Notes under the pieces: model-generated | Told to the model about the DNA's origin: nothing | What the model saw: the letters and a program-made list of their open reading frames with translations, nothing else | The model's database searches: none | Shown here: in pieces, positions 1 through 8,167 of the stretch | Layout: each line of letters opens with the position of its first letter | Position numbering within the stretch: the stretch's first letter is position 1 | Assembly (NCBI RefSeq): GCF_009557615.1 | Contig: NZ_CP045652.1 | Coordinates: 1,550,001 to 1,614,000, forward strand | Length of the DNA stretch: 64,000 bases | Source: Sphingobacteruim zhuxiongii | Lineage (GTDB): Bacteria; Bacteroidota; Bacteroidia; Sphingobacteriales; Sphingobacteriaceae | Reading direction: 5' to 3' | Made by a program: the position numbers and the translations under genes

Positions 1-1371
1 GAATCTGCGTATTTCAACCCGGTTACTGTTCGGAAAACATCAAAAAGACATGCGTTAAAAACCGATTCATCTTTCCGTTTTGAACGTGGTGTTAATCCTG
101 ATATTACAGTTTTAGCATTAAAGAAAGCAGCAAAATTAATCGCTGAGGTTTCGGGAGGCCAAGTTTCATCGACGATTGTTGATCTTTATCCTGAACCGAT
201 CATGCCTTTCGAATTTGCGATAAGCTATCGCAATATTCAACGCATAATCGGAAAAGCAATTCCTAGTGAAACGATTCGTGATATCATTGTTAATTTGGGT
301 ATTGGGATTCAGAACGAAACAGCTGAAGGGTTTGATGTGATCGTACCTCCCTACAAAGTTGATGTGACTAGAGAAGTGGATGTTGTAGAGGAAGTATTGC
401 GTATTTATGGCTATAATAATATTGAACTAAACACGCAAATTAAAGCTTCATTAAATACTTCGGAAAAGCCTGATAGAGAAGTTGTTTTGAACCAAATTGC
501 TGATTTGTTGATTAGCAATGGCTATCGGGAAATTTTATCTAATTCGTTGACAAAGGCGGATTATTTAGAAAATCCAGAAACAGCTGTAAAGCTTTTGAAT
601 CCTTTAAGTAGCGATTTGGACAGTATGCGTCAAAACTTATTGTTTTCTTCATTGACTGCAATCGGTTATAATCAAAAGCGTAAAAATGGTGATTTGAAAT
701 TATTTGAGCTTGGTAAGTCTTATAATACAGATGGCGATTGGTATGCTGAAAAGCAAATATTTTCACTTGCTATTGCTGGAAACGAAGAACCTGAGCAATG
801 GAATGCGAAATCAGAATCCGTAAGTTTCTACAATCTTAAATCGGCAGTAGATTTGATTGTAAAACGTTTAAAAATAGAAGGTCTTCGCATTGAAGATTAT
901 GAAGGAAGCTATTTCGACTTTGGATTAACCTATCGCAAAGGGGAGAAGGCACTTGTTTCATTTGGTGCTGTTTCTAAATCGAATTTAAAGAAAGCTGATG
1001 TGGAGGGCGTTGTATACTTTGCTCAGTTTGATTGGGATTTACTTTTGAAGGTGATCAAAAAGAACAAAATTACATTTAAGGAAGTTTCCAAATTCCCTTC
1101 TGTTCGTAGAGATTTAGCATTATTGTTAGACGAATCTATCACTTTTGAACAGTTGAGATTAATCGCTCTGAAGACGGAGAAAAAACTATTAAAAGAGGTA
1201 GGAATTTTTGATGTTTACAAAGGCGATAAGCTGCCTTCAGGTAAAAAATCTTATGCATTAAGTTTCGTCTTATTGGATGAGGATAAAACGCTAACCGATA
1301 AACAAATTGATGGCGTAATTCAAAAATTAATTGTTAACTTTGATAAAGAGGTTGGTGCAACGGTGCGTTAA
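1..1371 (+). CDS. pheT: Phenylalanyl-tRNA synthetase beta subunit, 3' part
   Basis: The reading frame is open from the first base, so the 5' end lies outside the window; 456 residues are visible of a protein that is usually about 800. PheT pairs with PheS in the cytoplasm to charge tRNA-Phe. The visible part covers the end of the B3/B4 editing domain (RHALKTDSSFRFERGVNP), the B5 domain, the catalytic-like core and the C-terminal anticodon-binding FDX-ACB domain, recognisable from FPSVRRDLALLLDE to the end. The final 100 residues are complete, with no sign of decay. Next genes on the same strand are the coiled-coil protein and zapA, a common Bacteroidota order. Identification is firm; the start is not in view. 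Confidence 0.96.
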   Translation, partial: ESAYFNPVTVRKTSKRHALKTDSSFRFERGVNPDITVLALKKAAKLIAEVSGGQVSSTIVDLYPEPIMPFEFAISYRNIQRIIGKAIPSETIRDIIVNLGIGIQNETAEGFDVIVPPYKVDVTREVDVVEEVLRIYGYNNIELNTQIKASLNTSEKPDREVVLNQIADLLISNGYREILSNSLTKADYLENPETAVKLLNPLSSDLDSMRQNLLFSSLTAIGYNQKRKNGDLKLFELGKSYNTDGDWYAEKQIFSLAIAGNEEPEQWNAKSESVSFYNLKSAVDLIVKRLKIEGLRIEDYEGSYFDFGLTYRKGEKALVSFGAVSKSNLKKADVEGVVYFAQFDWDLLLKVIKKNKITFKEVSKFPSVRRDLALLLDESITFEQLRLIALKTEKKLLKEVGIFDVYKGDKLPSGKKSYALSFVLLDEDKTLTDKQIDGVIQKLIVNFDKEVGATVR

Positions 1372-1395
1372 TCTTCATTAAAATTGCGAATATAT

Positions 1396-1704
1396 ATGGC
1401 GTCATTATCTTCCCAAATGAATATTATCGTTGAGAAAACGAAAAATTTAATTCAAATGTGTGAAGCCTTGCAAGAAGAAAACGATTTACTCAAGTTAGAG
1501 GCTCAATCTTTGCAAGTGGCGTTTGATACGAGTTCTGAGAAGGTTAAACAGCTGGAAGAGAAAGTGAAAGCTTTAGCAGTTGCCAAAACATTAGATGACT
1601 CAGCGGGCGATAAGGAAGCCATAAATGAAAAAATACTTGACACAAAACAAAAAATTAACGATTTTGTGCGAGAAATAGACAAATGTATAAGTCTTTTGAA
1701 GTAG
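1396..1704 (+). CDS. Small coiled-coil protein between pheT and zapA (ZapB-like)
   Basis: A 102-residue cytoplasmic protein that is almost wholly helical: a heptad-rich coiled coil runs from about residue 10 to 65 (IVEKTKNLIQMCEALQEEND), followed by a charged helix at the C-terminus. I chose the ATG that gives MASLSSQ; an in-frame TTG lies four codons upstream. It sits between pheT and zapA, 49 bases before zapA, so co-transcription is likely. Size, coiled coil and place suggest a division-ring accessory protein similar in form to ZapB, but this is inferred from context. I cannot name a family from the sequence alone. Confidence 0.8.
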   Translation: MASLSSQMNIIVEKTKNLIQMCEALQEENDLLKLEAQSLQVAFDTSSEKVKQLEEKVKALAVAKTLDDSAGDKEAINEKILDTKQKINDFVREIDKCISLLK

Positions 1705-1752
1705 GTTTAGTGAATTAGGTAAGGACTTATTACGTTTTTAAGCTCAAGAAAA

Positions 1753-2043
1753 ATGGGAGAAATTTCCATAAAAATAAATATCGCTGATCGAGTATATCCA
1801 CTTCGCGTTGATACGGAAGAGGAGGAAGTAATTCGTTATGCAGCGAAATTAATAAACGAAAAAATAAAAGAATTGCAGGATAATTATGCAGTTCGTGATA
1901 AGCAAGATTTATTGTCCATGTGTGTACTACAGTATGCGACAGGGATGATTAAAGCTGAGAAAAATGCACAGAATCAAGACTCAGGATTGGAAAGTGCGGT
2001 TCATGAACTAGATAATATACTGACAAATTTCTTTTCAAAATAA
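1753..2043 (+). CDS. zapA: Cell division protein ZapA
   Basis: A 96-residue ZapA-family protein. ZapA binds FtsZ and bundles its protofilaments at mid-cell. The N-terminal beta hairpin with the family pattern ISIKINIADRVYPLRVD is followed by EEEEVIRYAAKLINEKIKEL and a C-terminal dimerising helix ending in LDNILTNFF. The length is normal for the family. It follows the ZapB-like coiled-coil gene and is followed by a structured non-coding RNA; zapA next to the 6S RNA gene is a linkage well known from proteobacteria. Identification is good from pattern and context. Confidence 0.9.
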   Translation: MGEISIKINIADRVYPLRVDTEEEEVIRYAAKLINEKIKELQDNYAVRDKQDLLSMCVLQYATGMIKAEKNAQNQDSGLESAVHELDNILTNFFSK

Positions 2044-2086
2044 AACGTTTCCGTTCTTACATTTAGAGCTTATAACGACGAATTTG

Positions 2087-2261
2087 CCGCAATTAAATTC
2101 GGGTTGTCACTATTTTAAACTTAACGCTTCAATATCACGAGCAATACAAAGATGTAGGCCATTTTGCGAAAGCCATCTAGGTCATGATCATACGCTCAAA
2201 TCATGTGTAATCGAAGTTTAATAATATTAGATACCTGAAAATTTAATTGCGGTTTTTTTTT
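2087..2261 (+). ncRNA. ssrS: 6S-like RNA between zapA and rny
   Basis: The gap between zapA and rny holds a rod-like RNA of about 170 nt with no open frame. A perfect 13-bp closing stem joins 2087-2099 to 2240-2252 and is followed at once by nine T residues, so it also serves as terminator. Inside, after a loop of roughly 15 nt on each side, 2115-2122 (TTAAACTT) pairs perfectly with 2214-2221 (AAGTTTAA). The tip carries a small hairpin around 2150-2177. Closing stem, open central bubble and apical stem is the layout of 6S RNA, which mimics an open promoter and binds RNA polymerase. The assignment is inferred from fold and zapA linkage; a search with the 6S model would settle it. Confidence 0.6.
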
Positions 2262-2304
2262 GAATAAAAATTGCTATTACATTAACATATATAAATCATA
2301 AACA

Positions 2305-3864
2305 ATGGAGTTATCAACTACTATATCAATAATAATATCACTTGTTGTAGGTGTGTTTATTGGACGATATTTGTTGCAGATGCTTTTCAAAAAGCAGGAG
2401 CAATCCGCTAATGATAAGGCTGCACAAATTATCAAAGATGCAGAACAACAAGGTGAACATAGCAAAAAGCAACGTCAATTAGAGGCAAAAGAAAAGTTTT
2501 TACAGTTGAAGGCCGAACATGAAAAAGAGGTAAATCAACGTAATAATGCCATTTCACAAAAAGAGAATACAGTTCGTCAGAAGGAACAATCCATGAACCA
2601 AAAACTGGAGAACTTAAATCGTGAGAAGCAGGAATTGGATGGCAAATCTAAGAAATTAGAGCAGTTAGTGGAGCTGAATGAGAAAAAGAAAGAAGAAGTA
2701 GAACTGTTAAAAGGTCAGCATATCAAGCAATTGGAAAGTATTGCAGGCTTGTCAGCTGATGAAGCGAAAGAACAATTAGTAAACTCATTACGTGAGGAAG
2801 CACGTTCTCAAGCAATAATTCAAATTAAAGACATCGTTGATGAGGCAAAGTTAACTGCATCAAAAGAAGCGAAGAAAGTTGTAATCCAAACGATTCAACG
2901 TACAGCAACTGAGGCAGCGATAGAAAACACAGTTTCAATATTTAATATTGAGAATGATGAGATTAAAGGACGTATTATCGGTCGTGAAGGTCGTAATATT
3001 CGTGCGTTAGAAGCAGCTACGGGAGTTGAAATTATTGTTGATGATACGCCTGAAGCGATCATCTTATCTGGTTTTGATCCTGTTCGTCGTGAAATTGCAC
3101 GTTTATCTCTTCACAGATTGGTGACGGATGGTCGTATCCACCCTGCTCGTATTGAAGAGGTGGTAGCGAAGACGCGTACGCAGATTGAAGATGAGATTGT
3201 TGAGATTGGAGAGCGTACAGTAATTGACTTAGGTATCCATGGCTTACATCCTGAATTGATTCGTATGGTTGGTAGAATGCGTTATCGTTCGTCATACGGT
3301 CAAAACCTTTTACAGCACTCTCGTGAGGTGGCAAACTTCGCAGCGACAATGGCTTCTGAATTAGGCTTAAATGTTAAACATGCGAAGCGTGCAGGTCTTT
3401 TACATGATATTGGTAAAGTACCCGATGATAATCCAGAATTACCTCACGCTATCCTTGGTATGCAATTAGCTGAGAAATATAAGGAGCATCCAGATGTGTG
3501 TAATGCGATCGGAGCGCATCACGATGAGATCGAAATGACTTCTATGATTTCACCTATTGTTCAAGCATGTGACGCGATCTCTGGGGCTCGTCCTGGAGCT
3601 CGTCGTGAAGTGGTAGAGAGCTATATCAAACGCCTGAAAGAATTGGAAGATTTGGCGCTTTCGTACCCTGGTGTAGAGAAGACATTTGCAATCCAAGCTG
3701 GACGTGAACTACGTGTGGTTGTAGAAAGTGAAAAAGTTTCTGATGCGCAAGCGGAAATCTTAGCTGCAGATATTTCGAATAGAATTCAAACAGAGATGAC
3801 TTATCCAGGTCAGATTAAAGTTACTGTAATTCGTGAGACACGTTCTGTGTCTTATGCGAAATAG
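2305..3864 (+). CDS. rny: Ribonuclease Y
   Basis: A 519-residue membrane-anchored endoribonuclease that starts mRNA decay. Residues 5-28 form one transmembrane helix, followed by a long charged coiled coil to about residue 200. The KH RNA-binding domain follows ([17 protein letters not shown] at about 219-235). The HD nuclease domain has the metal ligands H337 (HSREVAN) and H367-D368 (LLHDIGK). Length and order match the family. It lies downstream of zapA and the 6S-like RNA and is closed by a strong hairpin terminator. All expected catalytic residues are present. Confidence 0.96.
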   Translation: MELSTTISIIISLVVGVFIGRYLLQMLFKKQEQSANDKAAQIIKDAEQQGEHSKKQRQLEAKEKFLQLKAEHEKEVNQRNNAISQKENTVRQKEQSMNQKLENLNREKQELDGKSKKLEQLVELNEKKKEEVELLKGQHIKQLESIAGLSADEAKEQLVNSLREEARSQAIIQIKDIVDEAKLTASKEAKKVVIQTIQRTATEAAIENTVSIFNIENDEIKGRIIGREGRNIRALEAATGVEIIVDDTPEAIILSGFDPVRREIARLSLHRLVTDGRIHPARIEEVVAKTRTQIEDEIVEIGERTVIDLGIHGLHPELIRMVGRMRYRSSYGQNLLQHSREVANFAATMASELGLNVKHAKRAGLLHDIGKVPDDNPELPHAILGMQLAEKYKEHPDVCNAIGAHHDEIEMTSMISPIVQACDAISGARPGARREVVESYIKRLKELEDLALSYPGVEKTFAIQAGRELRVVVESEKVSDAQAEILAADISNRIQTEMTYPGQIKVTVIRETRSVSYAK

Positions 3865-3883
3865 AAATAATATTCTAGCATTG

Positions 3884-3918
3884 AAAGGGCTGTCGTTAAT
3901 GTCGACAGCCCTTTTTCA
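3884..3918 (+). terminator. Rho-independent terminator after rny
   Basis: A perfect 12-bp stem (3884-3895 with 3903-3914) encloses a 7-nt loop and runs into TTTTTC. It lies just after the rny stop codon. Confidence 0.9.
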
Positions 3919-4023
3919 TTTTAAACTATTCTCGCCTTAGGGTTAAATCAAACGTCCTTATTGTAAATAAAACAACCTTAAGTCAAAATTTGACTCATCA
4001 TCTTATTTATACATATTAATAGT

Positions 4024-4031
4024 TATTTTTG
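4024..4031 (+). promoter_or_regulatory. Bacteroidota -7 element TATTTTTG
   Basis: This is a perfect match to TAnnTTTG. It ends only 4 bases before the ATG of the next gene, which predicts a leaderless or nearly leaderless mRNA. I see no matching -33 TTTG at 19-21 bases upstream. Confidence 0.65.
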
Positions 4032-4035
4032 CCGC

Positions 4036-4563
4036 ATGAAGAAACAGGCTAAACAAACAAATAAAACGCCACAATTCAATCGTCCGGTTGAAAAGTACTT
4101 TTATGAACTGGATCAGCTGTACGGCAATTCAAATTTAACGACTTTGACTGTTGGGGTCGCCTTAACATTCTTTGGTATCATGGGCTTGATTTGGATGATA
4201 CCCTTTCCACAGTTTGATTTTCTTGTAAAGATGAATGCCCATACTTTTCTTAATTGGGGATCCTTCTTTATTGCTATTGTGATATACAGTTATTTAAAAT
4301 TAGCGCCAACTCTATCTTATGCGGTTCTATTTTGTATAGGTATTATGAGTTATTTTATTGTTCAATTGGAATATCTTGAACGCGATGGTGGTCCGTCTGT
4401 TATATTAGTCTGTTCAATCATTGCAATTATAGGTTTGTTGATTACTTTTTTAGCGGCTAAGAAAAACAAGGCTGTTAATTTCAATGAGTTTTTTAAGCTT
4501 TTAACAATAGGTCCCGTATGGTTATGGTCGAAAATGTTCGATAAGCTAAAGTGGAAATATTAA
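4036..4563 (+). CDS. Small integral membrane protein, unknown function
   Basis: A 175-residue protein with a polar 30-residue N-terminus (KKQAKQTNKTPQFNRPVEKY) and four strongly hydrophobic segments at about 38-58, 70-90, 93-110 and 122-142. It ends with a basic tail that may lie along the inner membrane. I do not recognise a family. It stands alone with its own promoter and terminator. The segment spacing resembles small DUF-type inner membrane proteins of Bacteroidota, but no function can be read from the sequence. Confidence 0.82.
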   Translation: MKKQAKQTNKTPQFNRPVEKYFYELDQLYGNSNLTTLTVGVALTFFGIMGLIWMIPFPQFDFLVKMNAHTFLNWGSFFIAIVIYSYLKLAPTLSYAVLFCIGIMSYFIVQLEYLERDGGPSVILVCSIIAIIGLLITFLAAKKNKAVNFNEFFKLLTIGPVWLWSKMFDKLKWKY

Positions 4564-4585
4564 ATAGAGATGTTAAGAAATATAT

Positions 4586-4620
4586 AAATCCCTGGCATAA
4601 AATGTTGGGGATTTTCTATT
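4586..4620 (+). terminator. Hairpin terminator
   Basis: A 13-bp stem including three wobble pairs (4586-4598 with 4602-4614) and a 3-nt AAA loop are followed by a T-rich stretch. Confidence 0.75.
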
Positions 4621-4639
4621 TTTACGATAGGGAGCATTT

Positions 4640-5233
4640 ATGAAAGATATAAAATATCCAATTCACTTTAAGTTTCGCGTCACTACGTTTTCTAATGACT
4701 TTGAAGCGACTGACGCCGATGGTAGGACTATCTATTACGTTCGAGAGAAAATCTTCAAATGGCGGGATCATATTATGGTTTACCGCGACGGCAGTAAAAG
4801 CGAGATGCTGTATGAGTTTGTTTCAAATAAGCTAATAGATTTCCAGCAGACGTTTACGATCAATGATCATAACAAACGTGTTATCGGAAAAGTGCGTCGA
4901 AAATCCATAAAATCACTTTGGAGATCGACTTTCAACTTGTTAGATGAGAATGATCAGCATGATCATACGATTACAGAGAAGAATCCCTGGACCAAGTTTT
5001 GGGATGGCTTATTTGGGGAACTACCGATTATTGGCATGTTGTCAGGTTATGTTTTTAACCCGAGCTATATCTTAAAAAATCAATTTGGAGAACCGATTTT
5101 TGAGATCCGAAAAGAACCCTCATTTTTCGGAAGAAAGTTTACAGTGTATAAGCAGACAACAAAAGATATCGATGATGAACGTTTTGTTCTGAGTTTAATG
5201 CTGATGGTGTTGACGGAACGAACAAATGGTTAA
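4640..5233 (+). CDS. LURP-one/tubby-like fold protein
   Basis: A 197-residue soluble protein without signal peptide. It alternates strand-like segments with the pattern of the LURP-one-related (tubby C-like) fold: IYYVREKIFKWRDHIMVY, then repeated hydrophobic strands, and a C-terminal ILKNQFGEPIFEIRKE strand pair followed by FGRKFTVYK. Members of this fold are phospholipid scramblase-like or of unknown role in bacteria. It follows a terminator and ends at a bidirectional terminator shared with the converging GNAT gene. Fold assignment is by pattern only; function is unknown. Confidence 0.8.
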   Translation: MKDIKYPIHFKFRVTTFSNDFEATDADGRTIYYVREKIFKWRDHIMVYRDGSKSEMLYEFVSNKLIDFQQTFTINDHNKRVIGKVRRKSIKSLWRSTFNLLDENDQHDHTITEKNPWTKFWDGLFGELPIIGMLSGYVFNPSYILKNQFGEPIFEIRKEPSFFGRKFTVYKQTTKDIDDERFVLSLMLMVLTERTNG

Positions 5234-5235
5234 AA

Positions 5236-5268
5236 AAAAATGCTGCAATATATTTGCAGCATTTTCTT
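5236..5268. terminator. Bidirectional terminator between converging genes
   Basis: The stem AAATGCTGCA/TGCAGCATTT spans 5237-5264. An A-run precedes it and a T-rich stretch follows, so it can end transcription from both sides. Confidence 0.85.
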
Positions 5269-5270
5269 GT

Positions 5271-5783
5271 TTATTGATAGTCTTTTTTCTGGATGGAGAA
5301 TTGAACTTGTATTCCCGATCCATCTTCTGCTGGATATTCTGATTCCTCAATAGCGCCGATTTTTGCAAGCGCAGCCTTGGAACGTAGATTATCTTTTCGT
5401 ACATGATAAATTACCTTATCCACTTCTTGGAAGGCAAAGTCCATCATCAATTGTTTTATTGATTTATTATATAATCCACCCCAGTATTCTGTTTTCAGAA
5501 AGCTATACCCGATTGCAACAGACTTATTCGCTTCATCGAATTGGTAAAATGAAGTCGCTCCGATTACTTGCTCTGTATTCTGATCGATAATCAAATAAGG
5601 GATATCTGTCTCTATTAGTTTTTGGAAGTACTTCGTAAAACCAATCGGCGAATAGCGAAGTTTGTCTGGATGCTGTTCCCAAATTCCAGGATCAGATGCT
5701 GCAGCGTATACCCATTCAAAATCTTCTTTGATCATAGGAATCAACTTAACGAGCTCATTGCTGAGTGTTTTTTTGTCCAACAT
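5271..5783 (-). CDS. GNAT-family N-acetyltransferase (RimJ/RimL type)
   Basis: A 170-residue cytoplasmic acetyltransferase. It has the RimJ/RimL layout: an N-terminal ELVKLIPMIKEDFEWVY segment, the central strand QVIGATSFYQFDEANKSVAIGY, and acetyl-CoA-binding region around YNKSIKQLMMDFAFQEVDKV with the late motif NLRSKAALAKIGA. The substrate cannot be read; relatives acetylate protein N-termini or small amines. It begins 2 bases after the tyrA stop codon on the same strand, so it is probably the last gene of that operon, although no metabolic link is obvious. Confidence 0.88.
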   Translation of the reverse strand: MLDKKTLSNELVKLIPMIKEDFEWVYAAASDPGIWEQHPDKLRYSPIGFTKYFQKLIETDIPYLIIDQNTEQVIGATSFYQFDEANKSVAIGYSFLKTEYWGGLYNKSIKQLMMDFAFQEVDKVIYHVRKDNLRSKAALAKIGAIEESEYPAEDGSGIQVQFSIQKKDYQ

Positions 5784-5785
5784 AG

Positions 5786-6625
5786 CTATTTAATAATACG
5801 TTTAATCTTATTTGATTTCTTGATCCATTTGTGTACGGCTTCATAATCCTCCTGATTAATCTTGTCGTAGATATGCTGAAGCTGTTTGATATGCTCTTCA
5901 AGTACCTCAAGTACGTTAGTTCTATTTTGTTTAAAAATAGGGGTCCACATGTCAGGTGACGATTTAGCTAAACGCACTGTTGATTGAAAACCCGAACCAG
6001 CCAGTTCAAATATTCTGCCCTGTGATTTTTCTTTCTCTAGAACCGTTAAAGCCAAGGCAAAGGATGTTAAATGCGATATATGGGACACATAAGCCGTATG
6101 CATATCATGCTCTTCGGCGTTCATGAACGATGTTTGCATTTCCAATTGATCGGTAATTGCATCCGCGATTTCGAAAGCATCTTCATCCGAACGGAAAGCT
6201 TCAACATAAACCATCATCTTATCTTTAAAAAGATTTGGAATTGCTGCTTCAGGGCCAGAGTATTCGGTACCAGCCATTGGGTGAGCCGCAATATACCTGC
6301 CTCGATTAGGGTGATCTTTAATTAGATTTAGGATGTTCGATTTCGTAGATCCCATATCAATAATCACTTGATCTGTGACCTGATCTAGTAAGCCCGGTAA
6401 GATGCCCATGATTACATCAACAGGAACCGTTAATATCAAAACCTTGCAACTTTTTAGCGCTTCTTCTAAAGGTTGAATTTCATCAACCAATCCAAGTTGT
6501 AATGCTTTCTTCTGATTTGATTCGCTACGCTCGACGCCGATTAGCTTATCACAGAATTTTGTTTCTTTAAGTCGAATGCCGATAGATCCTCCTATCAAGC
6601 CAACTCCGACAATTGCTATATTCAT
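5786..6625 (-). CDS. tyrA: Prephenate dehydrogenase
   Basis: A 279-residue NAD-dependent prephenate dehydrogenase of tyrosine synthesis. The Rossmann motif GVGLIGGS lies at residues 7-14. The substrate-binding motif HPMAGTEYSG at 115-124 contains the family histidine, and the helical C-terminal dimerisation domain follows (HISHLTSFALAL, then GSGFQSTVRLAKSSP). There is no fused chorismate mutase or ACT domain, so feedback control is not visible. It lies between an aminotransferase and a GNAT gene on the same strand. Confidence 0.93.
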   Translation of the reverse strand: MNIAIVGVGLIGGSIGIRLKETKFCDKLIGVERSESNQKKALQLGLVDEIQPLEEALKSCKVLILTVPVDVIMGILPGLLDQVTDQVIIDMGSTKSNILNLIKDHPNRGRYIAAHPMAGTEYSGPEAAIPNLFKDKMMVYVEAFRSDEDAFEIADAITDQLEMQTSFMNAEEHDMHTAYVSHISHLTSFALALTVLEKEKSQGRIFELAGSGFQSTVRLAKSSPDMWTPIFKQNRTNVLEVLEEHIKQLQHIYDKINQEDYEAVHKWIKKSNKIKRIIK

Positions 6626-6666
6626 TATAATTGAAAATAATAATCTAAATAATATACTAAATCAGT

Positions 6667-7833
6667 CTATGAACTTAATCTAGTCTTTAATCTATCCAAC
6701 GCTAGGTCTAAGACCTTTGGTTTCGCACAAAGGCTAATTCGAACATATTGCTCGCCAGCGGAACCAAATATGCCGCCAGGCGTAATAAAGACCTGCGCGT
6801 TATACAGAACCTCATCACTTAATGCATAAGAATCCTTGACAGTAGATGGGATTTTCGCCCAAACAAATAGACCTACCTGGTTCTTGTCGTATTGACAACC
6901 TAGATAATCCATAATTTGATAAACTTTTTCACGACGTTGCTTATAGCTGTCGTTCAGTTGAGTATACCAAGATTTATCCAATTGCAGTGCTTTCGCTGCT
7001 GCTAGCTGTGCAGGCAAGAACATACCCGAATCCATATTGCTTTTAAAGCGTAATATCTCGTCTATACGCGCTTGATTTGCGATAAGCATACCAATACGCC
7101 ATCCAGCCATATTAGATGACTTGCTCAATGAATTAAGCTCAATAGCAACATCTAATGCGCCTTCGACAGATAGAATACTTAGTGGATGATCATTTAAGAT
7201 AAAACTGTAAGGGTTATCGTGGCAAATCAAAATGTTATGCTTTCTGCCAAATTCGATTACTCGTTCAAAAAATTCTATTGTTGCAAGCGCTCCCGTCGGC
7301 ATATGTGGGTAATTGATCCACATTAACTTCACCTTAGAAAGGTCTCCTTTTTCGAGTGCATCAAGGTCTGGAATCCAGTTGTTCTCTGCTTTTAATTCAT
7401 AAGGAATAAGCTCAGCACCTGAAATTTGAACAGCGCTAGCGTAGGCAGGATAGCCGGGATTCGGAATTAACGCTTGGTCACCTTCTTGTAAGTAAGTCAT
7501 GCAGATATGTACAATACCTTCTTTGGATCCCATTAGCGGTAGGATTTCCGTATTTGGATTTAGTGAAACGCGATAATATCGATCGTACCAATCTGCCATG
7601 GCTTGTCGTAGTGCTGGAGCACCTTTATAACTTTGATAACCATGCGTGTTGGACAATGCTGCCTGCTCTTGTAATACTTGGATTACTTCAGGATGTGGCG
7701 GCAAATCAGGACTGCCGATACCCAGGCTTATTACCTGTGCACCGTTCTTGTTCATCTCGTCGATCTCTCTCAGCTTTTTCGAAAAGTAATACTCTCCGGT
7801 GTGCTGTAGACGTTTCGCAACTTCTATTTCCAT
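6667..7833 (-). CDS. Class I/II PLP-dependent aminotransferase
   Basis: A 388-residue fold-type I aminotransferase. PLP is bound by K238 within LSKSSNMAGWRIGM; other family motifs are SPDLPPHPEV near the N-terminus, NPGYPAY and INYPHMPTGA. Its overall pattern is close to the DapL/YfdZ group. In Bacteroidota, this gene type often stands directly upstream of tyrA in aromatic amino acid operons, and here tyrA follows 41 bases downstream. An aromatic aminotransferase role is therefore the best guess, with LL-diaminopimelate aminotransferase as the alternative. An imperfect inverted repeat lies directly upstream of the ATG. Confidence 0.88.
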   Translation of the reverse strand: MEIEVAKRLQHTGEYYFSKKLREIDEMNKNGAQVISLGIGSPDLPPHPEVIQVLQEQAALSNTHGYQSYKGAPALRQAMADWYDRYYRVSLNPNTEILPLMGSKEGIVHICMTYLQEGDQALIPNPGYPAYASAVQISGAELIPYELKAENNWIPDLDALEKGDLSKVKLMWINYPHMPTGALATIEFFERVIEFGRKHNILICHDNPYSFILNDHPLSILSVEGALDVAIELNSLSKSSNMAGWRIGMLIANQARIDEILRFKSNMDSGMFLPAQLAAAKALQLDKSWYTQLNDSYKQRREKVYQIMDYLGCQYDKNQVGLFVWAKIPSTVKDSYALSDEVLYNAQVFITPGGIFGSAGEQYVRISLCAKPKVLDLALDRLKTRLSS

Positions 7834-8167
7834 TTTTACGCTAATTTGGCGTTAAAATTAGGAAATCTTACGGTCAATAAATCATTTCTATCAAATAATT
7901 ACAGGATTTTTAATCGAATTATTTCAATTTGTTATTTATTCTAATGCATCCATTCCTCTGGAGGCAATTTCCACATCATACCAACCAAAAATAATGTTAC
8001 TGTTGCTTTCTTGTTAATTTAAATTGAAGGAAATGTTTGGATAGTAATAATAGTGTTAAAAAACTAAAAACATTTAATCATATATTACAAATAGCGATAA
8101 TATATTGTGTATAAATTATATTTTTGGTTAAAATTAAAAATAATACTTTAAAAATTAATTCAAGACT
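7834..8167. other. Divergent intergenic region before the LacI-type gene
   Basis: An AT-rich gap of 334 bases between two diverging genes. Directly before the aminotransferase ATG lies an imperfect inverted repeat (TTTTACGC and GCGTTAAAA, 7834-7858) that could fold in the leader or bind a regulator. The right part holds the -7 element of the LacI-type gene. Nothing else is recognisable. Confidence 0.5.
8119..8126 (+). promoter_or_regulatory. -7 element TATTTTTG of the LacI-type regulator gene
   Basis: A perfect TAnnTTTG match 41 bases before the start codon; it implies a leader of roughly 35 nt. No -33 element at standard spacing was seen. Confidence 0.6.
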
